Positions 1 through 10,100 of a stretch of 64,000 nucleotides of DNA are shown piece by piece. This DNA is from Ilex aquifolium. Its lineage: Eukaryota > Streptophyta > Magnoliopsida > Aquifoliales > Aquifoliaceae. The position numbers were made by a program, and so were the translations under genes. The stretch is from the NCBI GenBank assembly GCA_951799425.1, contig OX637394.1, positions 46,046,142 to 46,110,141 on the forward strand. The letters run 5' to 3'. Within the stretch, counting starts at the first letter, position 1. Each line of letters begins with the position of its first letter. The notes beneath the pieces are model-generated. The model worked only from the letters and a program-made list of their open reading frames with translations, was not told where the DNA came from and did no database searches.

Positions 1-150
1 CATCGTATATAAACAAAAAAAAGAGAAAAAAAGTGAGGCTAATTGCAATAATTTATCCCGACGAGCTTTTATACATTGAAAGCATTACTTTAGAAATTGC
101 AATTTTTAGGGTCAAGTTTGGTTCAGGTATTAAGAGATTAGATTGGATTC

Positions 151-738
151 TGATGATGCACAAATTGACTTTGCACACCATCTATCAAATAATCAGTAAT
201 AAATGCGGTAAATAAGTAGAGAGAGAAGACAAAGATTTATACTGGTTCGGTCAACGTGACCTACGTTTGCTTTGAATGACTAGGGTCGTCGGGGAGATTT
301 ATTACTTCAAGTGTGTAGGGAGAGCAGAGAGTTACAAGCTATGAGAGGGAGAGGAGAAATGTGCTCGACTGAGTGCGATCTGCCCCCCAAGTGTTGGCGG
401 GGCTTACAATTTATAGTCGTCTCATAACAAATTTGGGCGAGTTATTAGTAACTAAGTGGCTAATCTAGTGGAGTTGACGCCCTCTTCTCAACTGATGAGA
501 CAGTTACGATGCTCTCCATACGGTCAAAATATGACGTGGGGGTTGACTCTTTCTAAGGCGGCGTGAATAAGACTCTTGGATGTCCCTACGTGCTCCCTTG
601 CTGATGTAGCTCCTCGAACCTGATAAACTTGACCGGACGTTAATCACTTTGGGCTGGACTTGTTGGATCTCTTGGAGCTGGACTATTAATTTAGATTGGC
701 CTCATAACATGAGTTGGACCCTTGAGCTTGGCCCATCA
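151..738 (-). mobile_element. Solo LTR of a Tat-type gypsy element
   Basis: This block aligns along its length with the two LTRs of the gypsy element at 10650-20762: same start TGATGATGCA, same end GGCCCATCA, and shared internal stretches such as TGGTTCGGTCAACGTGACC and CCCCCCAAGTRTTGGCGGGG. It is flanked on both sides by the 5-bp duplication GATTC (146-150 and 739-743). There is no internal element sequence on either side, so it is a solo LTR left by LTR-LTR recombination. Its orientation matches the full element, which is transcribed on the minus strand. Confidence 0.93.
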
Positions 739-743
739 GATTC

Positions 744-1650
744 ATTTAATTCGGCAATGATGTAATACCAAGTTTAGATTGGATTATAGCGACCCGGTAT
801 TAATTTCTTATTCATCCTCACTCGATGCACTATTGTCATTTAATACTTAATATTAGGTATTAATGAATACCATGTAACAAAAAAAATATCATGTAGTAGG
901 TGCACTATGACTTTATTATTCCTCCAAATCTAGATGCACTCCCTCGTATAAAAGCTACACATTCAACAAACTCTTGCCCTCAATATTAGTTTTGTCCTTT
1001 TCTATTTAATACCATACACTATTACATAATCTAAACATGAATTTGGTATTATAATTATAGATTTATACCTTATTTTAACCTTAATCCAAACTTGTTACAC
1101 AAATGGTAGAATTAAATAGTACTCTTATTAATACACCAATCCTACAATTTGGCGATGAAATTTGTTTGGTTTGTTTGCTCTAGAGAAGTAAAAGAAGCGG
1201 CACCGTTTTGAACTAAGTTTTTAGTTCGTTTTGTTTGTTCCATTTAAGTGGCACCATGCATTTAGAGAGAACAACACCCTTGCTGTTTTTGACGCAGATT
1301 CATGTGAGTCCTCGTTGATGATTCTTGGACTTTGGCTATTTTCCAAAAGAGATCTGGGTCTCTTTAAAACTCTTGTTTCCATATGGATGTGTTTATATCC
1401 AACTATTAAATAAATGCTATGTGGCAGGATCCCATGGTAGGGAAGGTGCAGGTATTTTCGCCACTCTTAAGTTGAAGGAAACATAAGACTTTAGATGGAA
1501 AGTGCAGAATGAGGAAGCCAAGTGTATTTCACAAGTTTACGAATAGACATCCGCAGGGGGTCATTTTGTGCCAAGTGTATTTCACAAGCTTTTAACTATC
1601 TTTTTATTTATTTTAGAAAGATAGTTAGAGGGACAACGATGAAACGAGAA
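744..1650. other. AT-rich stretch, no gene recognised
   Basis: No convincing reading frame is present. Short direct repeats are visible: the 18-mer CCAAGTGTATTTCACAAG occurs at about 1519 and 1574, and AGGGGGTCATTTTGTG at about 1556 and 1659. The segments around 106-150 and 1075-1115 look like badly decayed inverted ends (CAAGTTTGG core) of a MITE that may have received the solo LTR, but this is weak. Confidence 0.4.
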
Positions 1651-1659
1651 TCATAGTTC

Positions 1660-1908
1660 AGGGGGTCATTTTGTGATTGAGGAAGCAGTTACAATATTAA
1701 AGTCGCCTACTCCACTAATTCCTCCTTGCAACGTAGTCACGGCTAGCATATACAAAAGAAACTCTAAATTTTGTTGAATCCATAAAGGATACATCCACCG
1801 TAAGAGGTTGAGAATGTTGGTTTACCATAGAGACTACCAACTTGTGATACCGCAACAACCACATCTTCCTTTCAGCATTTTCATTTGCTAATTGAAACTA
1901 CATATTAA
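1660..1908 (-). pseudogene. LINE ORF2 endonuclease fragment, left of the copia insertion
   Basis: Read on the minus strand from 1908, this continues the endonuclease domain of the L1-type LINE whose start lies at 7307-7149. The frame gives VNQHSQPLTVDVSF, then FRVSFVYASRDYVARRN and a stop. After a small deletion comes the endonuclease motif GDFNIV at about 1715. The two halves are separated only by the copia element with its ATTAA duplication. The fragment ends soon after GDFN, so no reverse transcriptase follows. It is a dead relic. Confidence 0.75.
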
Positions 1909-2249
1909 TGTTAGAATCTACAGGACTATCACACACTCACAAAAAATATAATAAAAGAGACTATTGAAGATAGAAATAAGTCTTTCAATTTACTCATATC
2001 CAAATGGATGTATTACATAAGGTATATATAGATTCTCATATATAACGCATGACATACAAAATAACTCCACTACAAAATGAAATAGTAAAAATAATAAAGA
2101 TCCAACTTCTCCATTACTTGGAGAATTAAAATACCATAATTATTTTGTCTCCCACTAATACCAAATTGATGAGTTACTAATACAAAAATTAATTGCATAA
2201 AAAGAATTCCTAAAACATGAAAAATCATGTTTATTACTATTTTTCAACA
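1909..2249 (-). repeat. Copia 3' LTR
   Basis: It starts TGTTAGAATC and ends TTTTTCAACA and matches 6809-7148 throughout. On the minus strand it follows a purine tract (rc of CCCCCCTTT at 2250-2258), which marks it as the 3' LTR. Confidence 0.93.
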
Positions 2250-2260
2250 CCCCCCTTTAA
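2250..2260 (-). other. Copia polypurine tract
   Basis: The plus strand reads CCCCCCTTTAA directly inside the LTR. On the coding strand this is TTAAAGGGGGG immediately before TGTTG, the expected plus-strand primer for an LTR element. Confidence 0.85.
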
Positions 2261-2890
2261 ACATGATTTTTCTTTTCGACTCCAAGCAAACTTCTTAATT
2301 TGCAAAAGACATCATCTTTGAAGGGCTTAGTGAAAATATTGACAATTTGGTCTTGAGACTTCACAAACTTGAGCTCCACCTCTTTCTTGGTCATATACTT
2401 TCTAATGAAATGGAACTTTGTGTCAATATGCTTAATACGATCATGAAATACCGGATTCTTTGCCAACGCTAGTGCCGATTTCTTGTCAATGAAGAACTAC
2501 ATTTATTCTTCTTGAGGCAAATGAAGCTTCTTCAACAAATTTCTAAGCCAAAATGACTTGACAAACACATGATGTAGCCGCCACATATTCGGCTTCACAA
2601 GTCGAAAGTCACAATGGGTTGTTTTTTTGAACTTCAAGCAAATGCGGTATCTCCCATTACGAAAACATACCCGATAATACTTTTTCTATCATCCATATCT
2701 CCGACCCAATCACTATCACAATAGCCCGCAAGCTTCGAATTGTTAGAATAAGAATATAACAATCCATAATCAAGTGTACCTTTGATATATCTAAGAATTC
2801 TTTTCGCCGCCTTCAAATGGGTCATGGTAGGAGCTTCCATATAGCAACTTACAAGACCAACACCAAAAAGAATATCGGTCTTGTACATGT
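2257..2890 (-). pseudogene. Copia RNase H and C-terminal end (broken)
   Basis: Two minus-strand reading pieces form the end of the copia polyprotein. The upstream piece (2888-2634) contains the copia hallmark AAKRILRYIKGTLDYGL followed by the RNase H motif GYCDSDWVGD and DDRKSIIGYVF. The final piece (2466-2257) has HIDTKFHFIR and QDQIVNIFTKPF, the typical RNase H C-terminus, and stops at the polypurine tract. A frameshift and a lost segment lie between them, near 2470-2630. The role in a live element would be removal of RNA from the RNA-DNA hybrid. Confidence 0.85.
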
Positions 2891-3049
2891 TAAGTACCTC
2901 AAACTTCCAACTAAGCTCTTGAAATGGGTGGAATCCACATGTTCTCTATCTTCATATTTTGAAAATTTGACACCACATTCAACGGGTGTGCATACCGGCG
3001 TACAATCTTGCATCTTGAATTTTGTCAAAATTGCTTTGGCATAACCTTC

Positions 3050-3655
3050 TTAGGAGATGAAAATATATTCCTTCATTTGTTTCACTTCAATGTTAAGGTA
3101 GTATGACATAAGCCCAATATCGGTCATCTCAAATTCTTTAGCCATTGTTTTCTTGAAATCTTCAAACATTCTTGGATAATTTCCTGTGAAGATCAAGTCA
3201 TCCACATACAAACAAGCATAAAGTACATCACCATTATCATTCACCTTTGCATAAAGAGCATGTTCATGGGGACACTTGGTGAAATTATTTGCTTGAAAGT
3301 ACTTGTCAAGTCTACTATTCCAAGCACTGGGTGCTTGCTTCAAGCCATATAAAGCCTTCTTTAATTTCAAGACTCTTTCTCCTTGCCCTTTCACAACATA
3401 ATCCAAGGGTTGTTCAACATACACTTCTTTATCAAGAAAGTCATTCAAAAAAGCGGACTTCACATCCATTTGGTGAATTTTCCAATCATTTAGAGAGGCT
3501 AAAGAAATAATCAATCTAATTGTTTTCAAATGAGTGACGGGTGCAAATACCTCATCATAGTCAATACCCGGTCTTTGACTATAACCTTTTGCAACCAATC
3601 TTACTTTGTATCTCTTAACTTCACCTTTGACATTTTTCTTTGTCTTGTTGATATA
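3050..3655 (-). pseudogene. Copia reverse transcriptase fragment
   Basis: The open piece on the minus strand carries RLVAKGYSQRPGIDYDEVFAPV, MDVKSAFLN, LKKALYGLKQAP and LYVDDLIFTG, so the catalytic YVDD is intact. Upstream, the frame extends through NKTKKNVKGEVKRYK to about 3652, where it is cut by the nested LTR and its repeated primer sites. The frame picks up again beyond that insertion as IGVKWVYK (about 4030-4065), so the RT domain was one unit before the insertion. Downstream it ends at a stop after MKEYIFIS. Confidence 0.9.
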
Positions 3656-3661
3656 AATCGT

Positions 3662-3751
3662 ATTAGCTCTGATACCAAATTGATGTAGATCTTATTAGCT
3701 CTAATACCAAATTGATGTAGTATTACTAGCTCTGATACCAAATTGATGTAG
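3662..3751 (-). repeat. Three tandem copies of a copia primer-binding site unit
   Basis: A unit of about 27-32 bp with the core AGCTCTGATACCAAATTGA followed by TGTAG occurs three times (about 3662-3688, 3693-3720, 3725-3751). On the minus strand each reads LTR end, TCAATT, then TGGTATCAGAGCT, the standard primer-binding sequence for initiator Met tRNA. The middle copy has TAGAGC in place of CAGAGC. The third copy abuts the LTR at 3747-4027. Confidence 0.8.
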
Positions 3752-4027
3752 ACTAGGAAGAGAAAAAATTAGGGATGAGAAGAGAAGAAAAAGAGATGAG
3801 AAAAGAAAAAGAATTTAATAAGGAAGCAATGTCAATATTCAATAATAATCAAAGTCTAAATAAAACCCTTACATGCATCCCTTTATATAGGGGAAACCAA
3901 AACCCTAAAACAAATAAATAATGACAAATAAACACTCAAAAGTTAAAAAAAATTACTTAAAAGATAAATATTAAAAGTATCTAAATAACTCTCATAACTA
4001 ATCTTTAATATCTATCTAATTCCTACA
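3747..4027 (-). mobile_element. Nested copia-type LTR inside copia pol
   Basis: It starts TGTAGACTAG and ends ATTCCTACA, with the short inverted ends TGTAG/CTACA. It contains a TATA-like TATATAGG region and lies next to primer-binding copies, so on the minus strand it behaves as a 5' LTR. It interrupts the reverse transcriptase frame of the host copia element (VKWVYK on one side, NKTKKNVKG on the other). A clean 5-bp duplication was not found. It is unrelated in sequence to the LTRs of its host. Confidence 0.75.
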
Positions 4028-4029
4028 CG

Positions 4030-5310
4030 ATCCCCATCACTTGTACACCCATTTCACTCCAATGACCTTTTGTCCTCTAGGGAGTGTGACAAGTTCCCAT
4101 GTTCCATTCCTTTCAATAGCTTCAATTTCTTCATTCATGGCACTTCCCCACTTCTTGTCTTGTGCTGCTTTCTCATAGCCTATGGGATCACAATCGACAA
4201 ATAGGCAAAAGAATGTTAGATCACTAAATCTTTGAATTATCTCTTCGGGTTCTTCATAGATATCTCAAAGACTCCTCATGCGAGGTGGCCTTTCACTTGA
4301 ACTTGCTTCGGATGATGATGAAGATGCTTGCACATTGGTGGGTGATGGTGGTGATGGTGGTGATGGTGAATGAGAATAAATGGGTAGCTCCATGATCTCA
4401 TTGGGCTCCTCCTCTTCTTCAAAGAATGGAAAAAAATCATAGTCTTCTTGTGGAATGTTCCAATCCCATTCAACTTCTTCAAACTCAATATCTCTACTAA
4501 TGTTTATCTTGTCATTGTTGGGTTGTAAAGCTTATAACCTTTGTTTCTTGAATCATAGTCAATGAAGACAAACTTTTCACTCTTGTCATCTAGTTTGGTC
4601 CGTTTCTTATCCGGCACATGTGCATAGCATACACTTCCAAAAACCAGCAAATGAGAAACATTTTGCTTGATTTCTCTTCATGCTTCTTGTGGTGTTTTGT
4701 CTTAAAGACTTCTAGTGGGACACCGATTTAACAAGTAGATGACACAATCAATAGCTTCCGCCCGAAACTCCTTGGGTATTTTCTTACTCTTCAACATACT
4801 CCGAACTATGTCAAGAATGGTTCGGTTCTTCCTTTCAACAATACCATTTTGTTGTGGTGATCTTGGAACCGCTAGAGGATGGTGAATTCCATTTTCTTCT
4901 CAAAAAATTTTAAATTCATTTGATGTGAATTCACTTTAACTTCAAACCCACTTTGTTTTTCAATCAAAGTCTTTAACTTTTTGAAAACGTCAAACACCTC
5001 CGATTTTTGTTTTAGAAAATAAACCCATGTTTTTTTGGCTAAAATCATCAATGAAGAGAAGAAAATACCGGTTCTTACCAAACGATGGTAGGTCTATAGG
5101 CCCGCAAACATCCGAGTGAACAAGTTGAAGTGGTTTGGTTGCTCTTGAAATAGATTCTTTGGGAAAGCTCTTTCTAGCTTGATTTCCAATTAGACATCCC
5201 TTACAAAATTGATCCGAGTGGTTGATAGAAAACAATCATTTCACCATCTTTTTTCTAGACAACAAAGTTAGTCCTCCAAAATTCAAGTGTCCAAGTCTCA
5301 AGTGCCATAA
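4030..5310 (-). pseudogene. Copia integrase and linker region (broken)
   Basis: At 5235-4990 on the minus strand the frame shows CKGCLIGNQARKSFP, LVHSDVCGPIDLPSFG and YFLLFIDDFS, the copia integrase zinc-binding end and the first part of its catalytic core. A frameshift follows, and the core continues at 5081-4872 with FDVFKKLKTLIEKQSG. Between 4870 and 4030 come the integrase C-terminal region and a Ser/Pro-rich linker (4300-4400), all with stops. The histidine-rich frame opposite 4276-4488 is only a shadow of this linker. No intact integrase can be read. Confidence 0.8.
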
Positions 5311-6119
5311 TCAAGAAGAATCTCTAACACATGTTTTCAAGCATTTTGCCACATCACTTTGAATATTTAACAAAAACATTTTATTTCTTATCATCGGTAC
5401 TTTAGAAACCAAATTTTCATTTCTATCTCTTATTGAAAAATTATGATTTTTCATGCAAATATCATGACCTTTCTCTAAGAGTTGTCCCAAGCTCAAAATA
5501 TTATTTTTCATGTTTGGCACATAAAAATATTAGAAATAACTTGGTGTTTTCCATCCTTCAAATGAATCAAAATATTACCTCTTCTCATTACCGGAATTTG
5601 AGAAGAATCTCCAAAAGTAACTTTTCCACTCACCGATTCATCAAGCTCTGCAAACATCTCTTTGTTTCCACACATATGATTACTAGCACCGGAGTCAAGG
5701 TACCACACGTTCTTATCTCCCTTTTGTTCTTCTTTGTATGCCAACAACAAGGTCGACTCTACCTCTTCAACTTTGTCTTCAACAAAGTGTGCTCTTTTTT
5801 CCACAAAATTATTTTGAGACTCGGAAGCAAAATGGCCATATCGGTGACAATTATGACATTGAATGTGAGATTTGTCATACCTCCCTCCATATGACTTTGA
5901 ATTGTTGCCTCTTCCACGTCCTCTTCTACGGTGTGATTCTTGGCTTCTTTCTTCTTTGTTGGACGAATTTTGGCCAAAGTTTTCTTCTCTACCTCGACCA
6001 CATCCACCACGACCTCCACGTCCACGTCCACGTCCACGTCCACGTCCACGTCCTCTACCTCTTTGACTTCCATCTTGGCTTCTTTCTTTTTCTTTGAAAG
6101 AAAGTTTGGTTTGTAGCAT
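5311..6119 (-). pseudogene. Copia gag C-terminus and protease
   Basis: A 203-residue frame (6119-5508) has a Gly-Arg run near residues 20-45, a zinc knuckle beginning at Cys88 ([14 protein letters not shown]) and the aspartic protease motif LDSGASNHM at about 141-149. The last Cys of the CCHC knuckle is Ser here, which should weaken nucleic-acid binding. The following frame (5520-5311) holds the pre-integrase region ([17 protein letters not shown]). The Gly-Arg run comes from a CCACGT hexamer repeat at 6015-6052. Confidence 0.88.
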
Positions 6120-6470
6120 TTACTCCAACGGCTCTTGCTTTTTCTTGCCTAGTCGGTCTTCATGGGCTAACAACGATCTCATGAGTTCGTCAATCGTCAT
6201 TGTGTCTAAATCTTTAGACTCTTCAATGGCTACGACAATATAGTCAAATTTGGGGTCCAATGAACGGAGGATTATTTCTATCACCCGGGGATCATCTTAG
6301 TGATCATCACCATATGTTTTCAAATTATTCACAACCACCAAGATTCTTGTGAAATAATCTGAAACTAATTCGAATTCCTTCATGCGTAAAGCCTCAAATT
6401 CACCTCGTAGAGTTTGGAGGCGAACTTTCTTGACTTATTTCACTCTACTATGAGCGGTTTCAAGAACATC

Positions 6471-6755
6471 TCATGTTGGTTTGGATGTGGTTGCACTAGC
6501 AACCTTTTGTAACATGGCATCATCCAAGCATTGATGGATGAGTGAAAGAGCTTTTTGATCATTTTTCTTTGTAGCTTGCAAGACTTCCTTTTGGGCTTGA
6601 CTTAAGGAAGCTTCATCTTGCAGTGTTGTGTAACCAACTGTTACAATCTCCCATAAATCTTGAGATCCAAGAATCGCCTTCATGCAGATACAACAATTCT
6701 CATAGTTATCTTTGGTGAATCGAGGCATTTGAAATGAAAGCATTCCATTCGACAT
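6471..6755 (-). pseudogene. Copia gag N-terminus
   Basis: The minus-strand frame starts 54 bp inside the 5' LTR boundary and reads MSNGMLSFQMPRFTKDNYENC, then SQDLWEIVTVGY, which matches the plant copia capsid start (PxFxxxNYxxW, then LWExVxxGY). Here the usual tryptophan is replaced by Cys. The frame stops at about 6471, and later gag sequence around 6200-6470 is out of frame. Confidence 0.82.
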
Positions 6756-6792
6756 CTCTCTCTCAGTCTCTCTTTTTCGATGCTCAAGCCTT

Positions 6793-6804
6793 ACTCTAGT
6801 ACCA
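6793..6804 (-). other. Copia primer-binding site
   Basis: Read on the minus strand it is TGGTACTAGAGT, four bases inside the 5' LTR. It is a mutated version of TGGTATCAGAGC, the site pairing with initiator Met tRNA. Confidence 0.8.
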
Positions 6805-6808
6805 CTTT

Positions 6809-7148
6809 GTTGGAATCTAAAGGACTATCACACACTCACAAAAAATATAATGGAAGAGACTATTGAAGATAGGAATAAATCTTTCAATTCACTCATATCC
6901 AAATGAATGTATTACATAGAATATATATAGACTCTCATATATAACACATGACATACAAAATAACCTCATTACATAATGCAATAATAAAAATAATAAAGAC
7001 CTCACTCCTCAATTACTTGGAGAATTAAAATACCACAATTACTTTGTCACCCACTAATACTAAATTGATGACCCACTAATACAAAAACTAATTGCATAAA
7101 AATAACTCCTAAAACATGAAAAGTCATGTTTACTACTATTTTTCAACA
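6809..7148 (-). repeat. Copia 5' LTR
   Basis: It starts TGTTGGAATC and ends TTTTTCAACA and pairs with 1909-2249. It adjoins the primer-binding site, so it is the 5' LTR of the minus-strand element. Confidence 0.93.
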
Positions 7149-7307
7149 ATTAAGTCGATGACTACAATTTTGCAACTTAGAGGGGCTGCACAAAGGCTCA
7201 TGTACTGATACTAGACAAGCATCATGCTTCCGATTAAGTTTTTTCAACCTTCTTATGGGGGCCTCCTTTCCTATACCCCTTATATTCCATGAGATGAAAC
7301 TAATCAT
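7149..7307 (-). pseudogene. LINE ORF2 start (endonuclease N-terminus)
   Basis: The minus-strand ATG at 7307 begins MISFISWNIRGIGKEAPIRR, the standard start of the AP-type endonuclease of plant L1-like LINEs (SWNxRGxG). The sequence then continues KKLNRKHDACLVSVHEP, where the usual xxETK catalytic stretch is altered to HEP. The ORF2 ATG overlaps the ORF1 stop codon (ATGATTAG), a compact bicistronic arrangement. The frame is cut at 7149 by the copia insertion and resumes at 1908. Confidence 0.82.
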
Positions 7308-8540
7308 TAAGATCTATGGAAGTTCTTTCTGAGGATCTAACGACTAATCTATTGACTAATCCCTCAATGGTTGTTGATGAATCCCCTTGATGTGACCCGT
7401 TCAATTTTGACATCAACCTCCTACCTTTTACGTTCATTGTCTCCATCAATTCCATAGCAACTCCTCCACACTCACTTTCTAAAACAATGATTCGTCGTGC
7501 CACAAGAAAGCGACAGTCAATCTCTATTGAGTCCCTTACGTCTTCTTTTTGTTTGTTACTCTCCACATCTTGTGTTATTTCTACCTCAACCCCTTCCGAA
7601 TTTTCTTGTCCATTTTGTTCTTGACAGTCCTGACTCTCATCTTCTTCAACTGGGGCATGAACTTGACTTATAGAGTTATTAGGCTGCGTCGAAGAAGTTG
7701 GGACTCCCACTTTATTAGGGATTTCCCTTCTAAACGCACTTCATTCTTTAGTTTGAATTGCTTTCGAGGCTCCTGATACATCTTAGCCTTCCCTTTATTC
7801 TTAATGTCTTCTTTTTCTCTCTTACAAGCATCTTGTACACCATGTTAGTTGGGTTAGATTCCTTCTTCCTTCGGCGTGTTGCTTCCTCATGGCCAAGCTT
7901 GAAACAATTCCTACAATATTTACTCTCCTTCTCGTAGACTATCTTCTGCCACTCGCCTTTAGGGTTATCAGCTAATAGATTCATCTCCACAAAAAGCCTT
8001 GCCACCCCTAGTCTTGTAATTTTCAAGGTCGGTTTATCTATAGCAAGAATTCTTCCTAGTACTGGACTTAACATAGAGGCCAAATATTCTGTTGTAAAGA
8101 GATGCATAGGTAGAGACCATAAAGAGATCCACATAAGGACAACTGAAGGTTCTATCCTTGGTGTAAAATCTGAAAACCATTTAAAGAAATGAAAAAGATG
8201 GCTCTCTATAAGTAGCATCATTTATCTAAAAGATTATGTAATCTTGAAATAAAGAAAACCTCATTACTATATGTCTTTGATCCAACAACCCAACAAAAAA
8301 ATCACCTTTGATTGACCTTTTAGTGCTGATGTACTCTCAAATGACCGCTAAAGAGGGTTTCCCGCATGCACACTTTCCTACCAATGTCTGTTCCAATGGC
8401 CTACATAACTCCCATGTCTCCTCCTTCGTCCAGAATAGAGCTAGTTCGTCTTCGTCAAAAAAATCTTTTTAAATTTTTTTAGGAACCTAAATCCCTCTAT
8501 GCTGCCCATCCAATGCATTAGATGTATTAGCTGTGTTGCC
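7300..8540 (-). pseudogene. LINE ORF1 (DUF4283-like domain plus zinc knuckle)
   Basis: From about 8440 on the minus strand the frame shows VGKVCM, KGDFFVGLLDQRHIVMRF and, after a frameshift, HFFKWFSDFTPRIEPSVVLMW and LPMHLFTTEYL. This is the DUF4283-like RNA-binding region common in plant LINE ORF1 proteins. It is followed by KIVYEKESKYCRNCFKLGHEEA, a zinc knuckle in which the last Cys is lost. The C-terminal part (7710-7300) is acidic and polar and ends at 7300, overlapping ORF2. Stops and a frameshift in the N-terminal half make this a pseudogene. Confidence 0.82.
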
Positions 8541-8654
8541 CATTAGAGCCGAAGCAAAGGATTTTTGTATATCTGGAGGTTTTGGAAGATTCAAGCGACT
8601 AGTTTGATTAAAACTCACGAAATATGACTTGTAGAGAGCTTAGCTTCTCTCTCT

Positions 8655-9270
8655 AGGGTAAATCCATTTAAAAGTCTGGAATAAGATGTCTTTGGGAACA
8701 TCTTTCAAAAGATTGCACAATTGGAAGACAAGGTGATGGTAGCGAAGATTGAACAAGAAAATTTGGAAATTGAAACTCAAGTGGACCCTCAGCTGAAGGA
8801 GAAAGAAATACCAAGTTCTTTCATTTAACGGTGAAGAATAAAGCTCAAAGAAGCATTATTAGAATAATATGTGATACTAATGGGAATTGGGTGGCAAATC
8901 CAGAAAGTATTGGAGAGTTAGCAGTAGAGTTTTATTCTAATCTTCACACAACTTAGCCTCACACAGTGGACCCTTAGCTTCTAAAGGTCATTCCAGAGAT
9001 AGTTACTGGGAAAGACAATGAAATGCTTTTAGGTCATAGAAAAAACCTGGAAGAACTGAAGAAAATTGTCTTCGAAATGTCCACAGAGAATGCACCTAGA
9101 CTAGATGGATTCTCAAGAAAAAAATTTCACGTTGCGTGAGATAATATTAAGGGAGACTTATTAGAGGCAACAAATTTTTATCTGGGGAGGTGTACTTCCA
9201 AGATCCTTTAATACGGCTCTAGTTTCCCTTGTTGCTAAACAGTCTCCTCTCGGCTTTTTTTGCTGACCTT
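8655..9270 (+). pseudogene. LINE ORF2 fragment, first part of a split plus-strand LINE
   Basis: Plus-strand frames, with several shifts, give WNKDVFGNIFQKIAQLEDKV, then FFHLTVKNKAQRS, NWVANPESIGELAVEFY, and near 9100 a degenerate APGPDGF-type block (APRLDGFSRKKFH) followed by LPRSFNTALVSLVAKQ. These are the successive blocks just upstream of and inside the reverse transcriptase of L1-type LINEs. The sequence stops matching at about 9270, right before the RPISL block, and that block appears at about 22345 in the same orientation. The KSRxKW segment before FFH is missing. Confidence 0.75.
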
Positions 9271-9324
9271 ATCCAGTAGGTTTTTCAAAAATATTTTTGA
9301 TGCACGAAAGATATACAATACTTA

Positions 9325-10100
9325 GACCATCTTCAATCCTTATTCTTTTTTAAACCCTCTTTTAAACTCTTAAAAACCTTCTCTAATGGTAAACTCATAC
9401 CCATACCAAATGAAATGAAGGAAAACTTTTTTTTAAACCCAAATCAAGGGAGACCCTTTTTTAAATTCAAATCATTAATGATGGGATTACACTCTCCTTT
9501 AAAGATTCAATAGTCATATTTTACTCTCTTTTAAATTTGAGTTTCTCCTCATTTAAATTTGGATTTCTCTTCCTTTAAAAAAGGGGTTTGTTGTTAGGAA
9601 ATTTATACGAAAATCTCTAACATGTGAGGAACAAGAATAGAGAAAGCACACGCCAATAGAAAAACAATCACACACACAAAAGACAGTATTTACGTGGTTC
9701 GGCAATTTGACTACGTCCACGAAGCTACAGGGATTTCACTATTGAGATGGAAGAAAATACAGAGGGCGGGGGCTATACAATTCTCATAGAACCCTAATCA
9801 CCAAGGAGCAGTATTTATATGTCCTGCGCACCGGGCTACAAAACAGGCCCAAGCCCAAACCAAGGAGCAGTATTTATCAGCCCAATCCTCCGCTCCATGG
9901 ACTAAGCCTCATTAAATTTCCCATTAAGAACCACGCAACATTATTTCGGGGTCAGGTCATTATCCGGATCAACACAAACTAGACTCCACAAAGAAAACCC
10001 AACATTTGTCCATTAGAGAGGTCTATACCAAATCAAGGTTTTTACCTTTTTTTTTTTTGTAACTCAAATTTGGATAAGGGTTTGGGTCTTGGAGATGCTC
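9325..10100 (+). mobile_element. MITE 1 (GACCATCTTC...GGAGATGCTC), split by a solo LTR
   Basis: It starts GACCATCTTCAATCC after TTA and ends CTTGGAGATGCTC. About 360 bp remain once the solo LTR at 9592-10004 is removed. The ends GAxCATCTYCAA / TTGGAGATGCTC resemble Harbinger/Tourist-type MITEs with 3-bp duplications, but the family call is an inference. An inverted second copy follows directly. Confidence 0.65.
9592..10004. mobile_element. Solo LTR inside MITE 1
   Basis: This 413-bp block starts TGTTAGGAAA and ends AACCCAACA, with the 5-bp host duplication TTTGT on both sides (9587-9591 and 10005-10009). It contains the phrase TTTACGTGGTTCGGCAATTTG often seen in plant LTRs, and a 21-bp internal repeat (AAGGAGCAGTATTTAT core) near 9802 and 9861. 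No primer site or polypurine tract lies outside it, so it is a solo LTR. It shares no clear similarity with the other LTRs in this window. Confidence 0.88.

Larger units (their letters stand above)
1909..7148 (-). mobile_element. Ty1/copia LTR retrotransposon, nearly full length, degenerate
   Basis: LTRs lie at 1909-2249 and 6809-7148 and the host duplication is ATTAA (1904-1908 and 7149-7153). On the minus strand the order is 5' LTR, primer-binding site, gag with zinc knuckle, protease, integrase, reverse transcriptase, RNase H, polypurine tract, 3' LTR. Integrase before RT is the copia order. The LTRs differ at many positions by eye and the polyprotein is broken by stops and frameshifts, so the element is old and non-autonomous. 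A foreign LTR sits in pol at 3747-4027. It inserted into ORF2 of a LINE. Confidence 0.95.

Noticed and set aside
4276-4488. Histidine-rich reading frame
   Set aside because: It lies in another frame of the copia integrase-RT linker, where a Pro/Ser-rich repeat makes runs of CAC/CAT.
5738-6097. Overlapping frames with Val-His, Asp-Val and Arg-Pro repeats
   Set aside because: All come from the CCACGT hexamer repeat encoding the Gly-Arg run of copia gag.
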